DNA of 48,039 nt from assembly GCA_014879945.1 (NCBI GenBank), contig JACSRE010000311.1:1-48039 (forward strand), in the 5' to 3' direction. A program made the translations under genes and the position numbers. A model generated the notes under the pieces. That model searched no databases. It saw only the letters and a program-made list of their open reading frames with translations, and was not told the origin of the DNA. Origin of the DNA: Myxococcus sp. Its GTDB lineage: Bacteria > Myxococcota > Myxococcia > Myxococcales > Myxococcaceae. Position 1 is the first letter of the stretch. Each line of letters opens with the position of its first letter. Of this stretch, positions 47,986 through 48,039 are shown piece by piece.

Positions 47986-48039
47986 GGGTGCTTGCTCCTC
48001 GTGCTCGCGAGGCGTTCGCGAGTGGGCGCAAGGTCGCTT

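Overview
The window reads as DNA of a high-GC Myxococcota (myxobacterium-like) genome. The indications are a MYXO-CTERM-type protein end at about 770, a Hanks-type Ser/Thr kinase with a membrane C-terminus, a sigma-54 enhancer-binding protein, and very strong G/C preference at third codon positions on the left flank. The first 19 bases are the Tn5/Nextera mosaic-end adapter, so the left edge is a contig end carrying sequencing adapter and not biology.

Layout. (1) 20-8821 looks like ordinary chromosome: MYXO-CTERM protein, kinase, alpha/beta-hydrolase-like lipoprotein, MJ1255-type glycosyltransferase, benzoate-CoA-ligase-like enzyme, RsmB rRNA methyltransferase, HD phosphohydrolase and a complete tRNA-Asn(GTT) with promoter and terminator. 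(2) From the tRNA to about 17.8 kb is a first accessory block: an operon with a PIN (VapC-like) toxin, a pRiA4b-ORF3-type operon, a serine recombinase with two small partners, and a toxin-antitoxin pair in which a response-regulator receiver domain is fused to a Phd/YefM-type antitoxin next to a zeta-type toxin. Imperfect 26-base direct repeats (8981-9006 and 17789-17814) lie near both ends of this block. (3) 18.1-30.8 kb is a defence island on the minus strand: HTH-HsdM, HsdS, HsdR, a YgjP/DUF45-type metallopeptidase, then a roughly 1,780-residue STAND NTPase with a nuclease-like N-terminus (Avs-like architecture). That gene is split by an IS630-family element; removing the element and one TA copy restores the reading frame exactly.

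(4) 30.9-34.5 kb holds what I regard as the most interesting unit: a divergent module with a 65-residue glycine-zipper protein on one side and, on the other, a dynamin-like GTPase with a PspF-like sigma-54 activator that lacks a sensor domain. Each side has a near-consensus sigma-54 promoter (15 of 16 positions), each about 21 bases from its start codon by prediction, and two tandem 14-bp dyads lie between the promoters as candidate shared enhancer sites. The activator would control its own operon and the glycine-zipper gene. (5) 34.5-37.5 kb is a serine-recombinase cassette with a DUF2924 gene. (6) 37.6-41.0 kb is an XRE regulator / ImmA-IrrE protease operon with two unrecognised large genes. 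(7) 41.0-48.0 kb is a plasmid- or phage-like replication module on the minus strand: Com-like zinc finger, sigma-factor-like protein, candidate ssDNA-binding protein, XPB/UvsW-like helicase and a primase-helicase.

Together, 9-48 kb looks like a composite of integrated mobile elements carrying defence and addiction modules downstream of a tRNA gene; its right end lies outside the window. All family assignments come from reading motifs by eye, without database searches.
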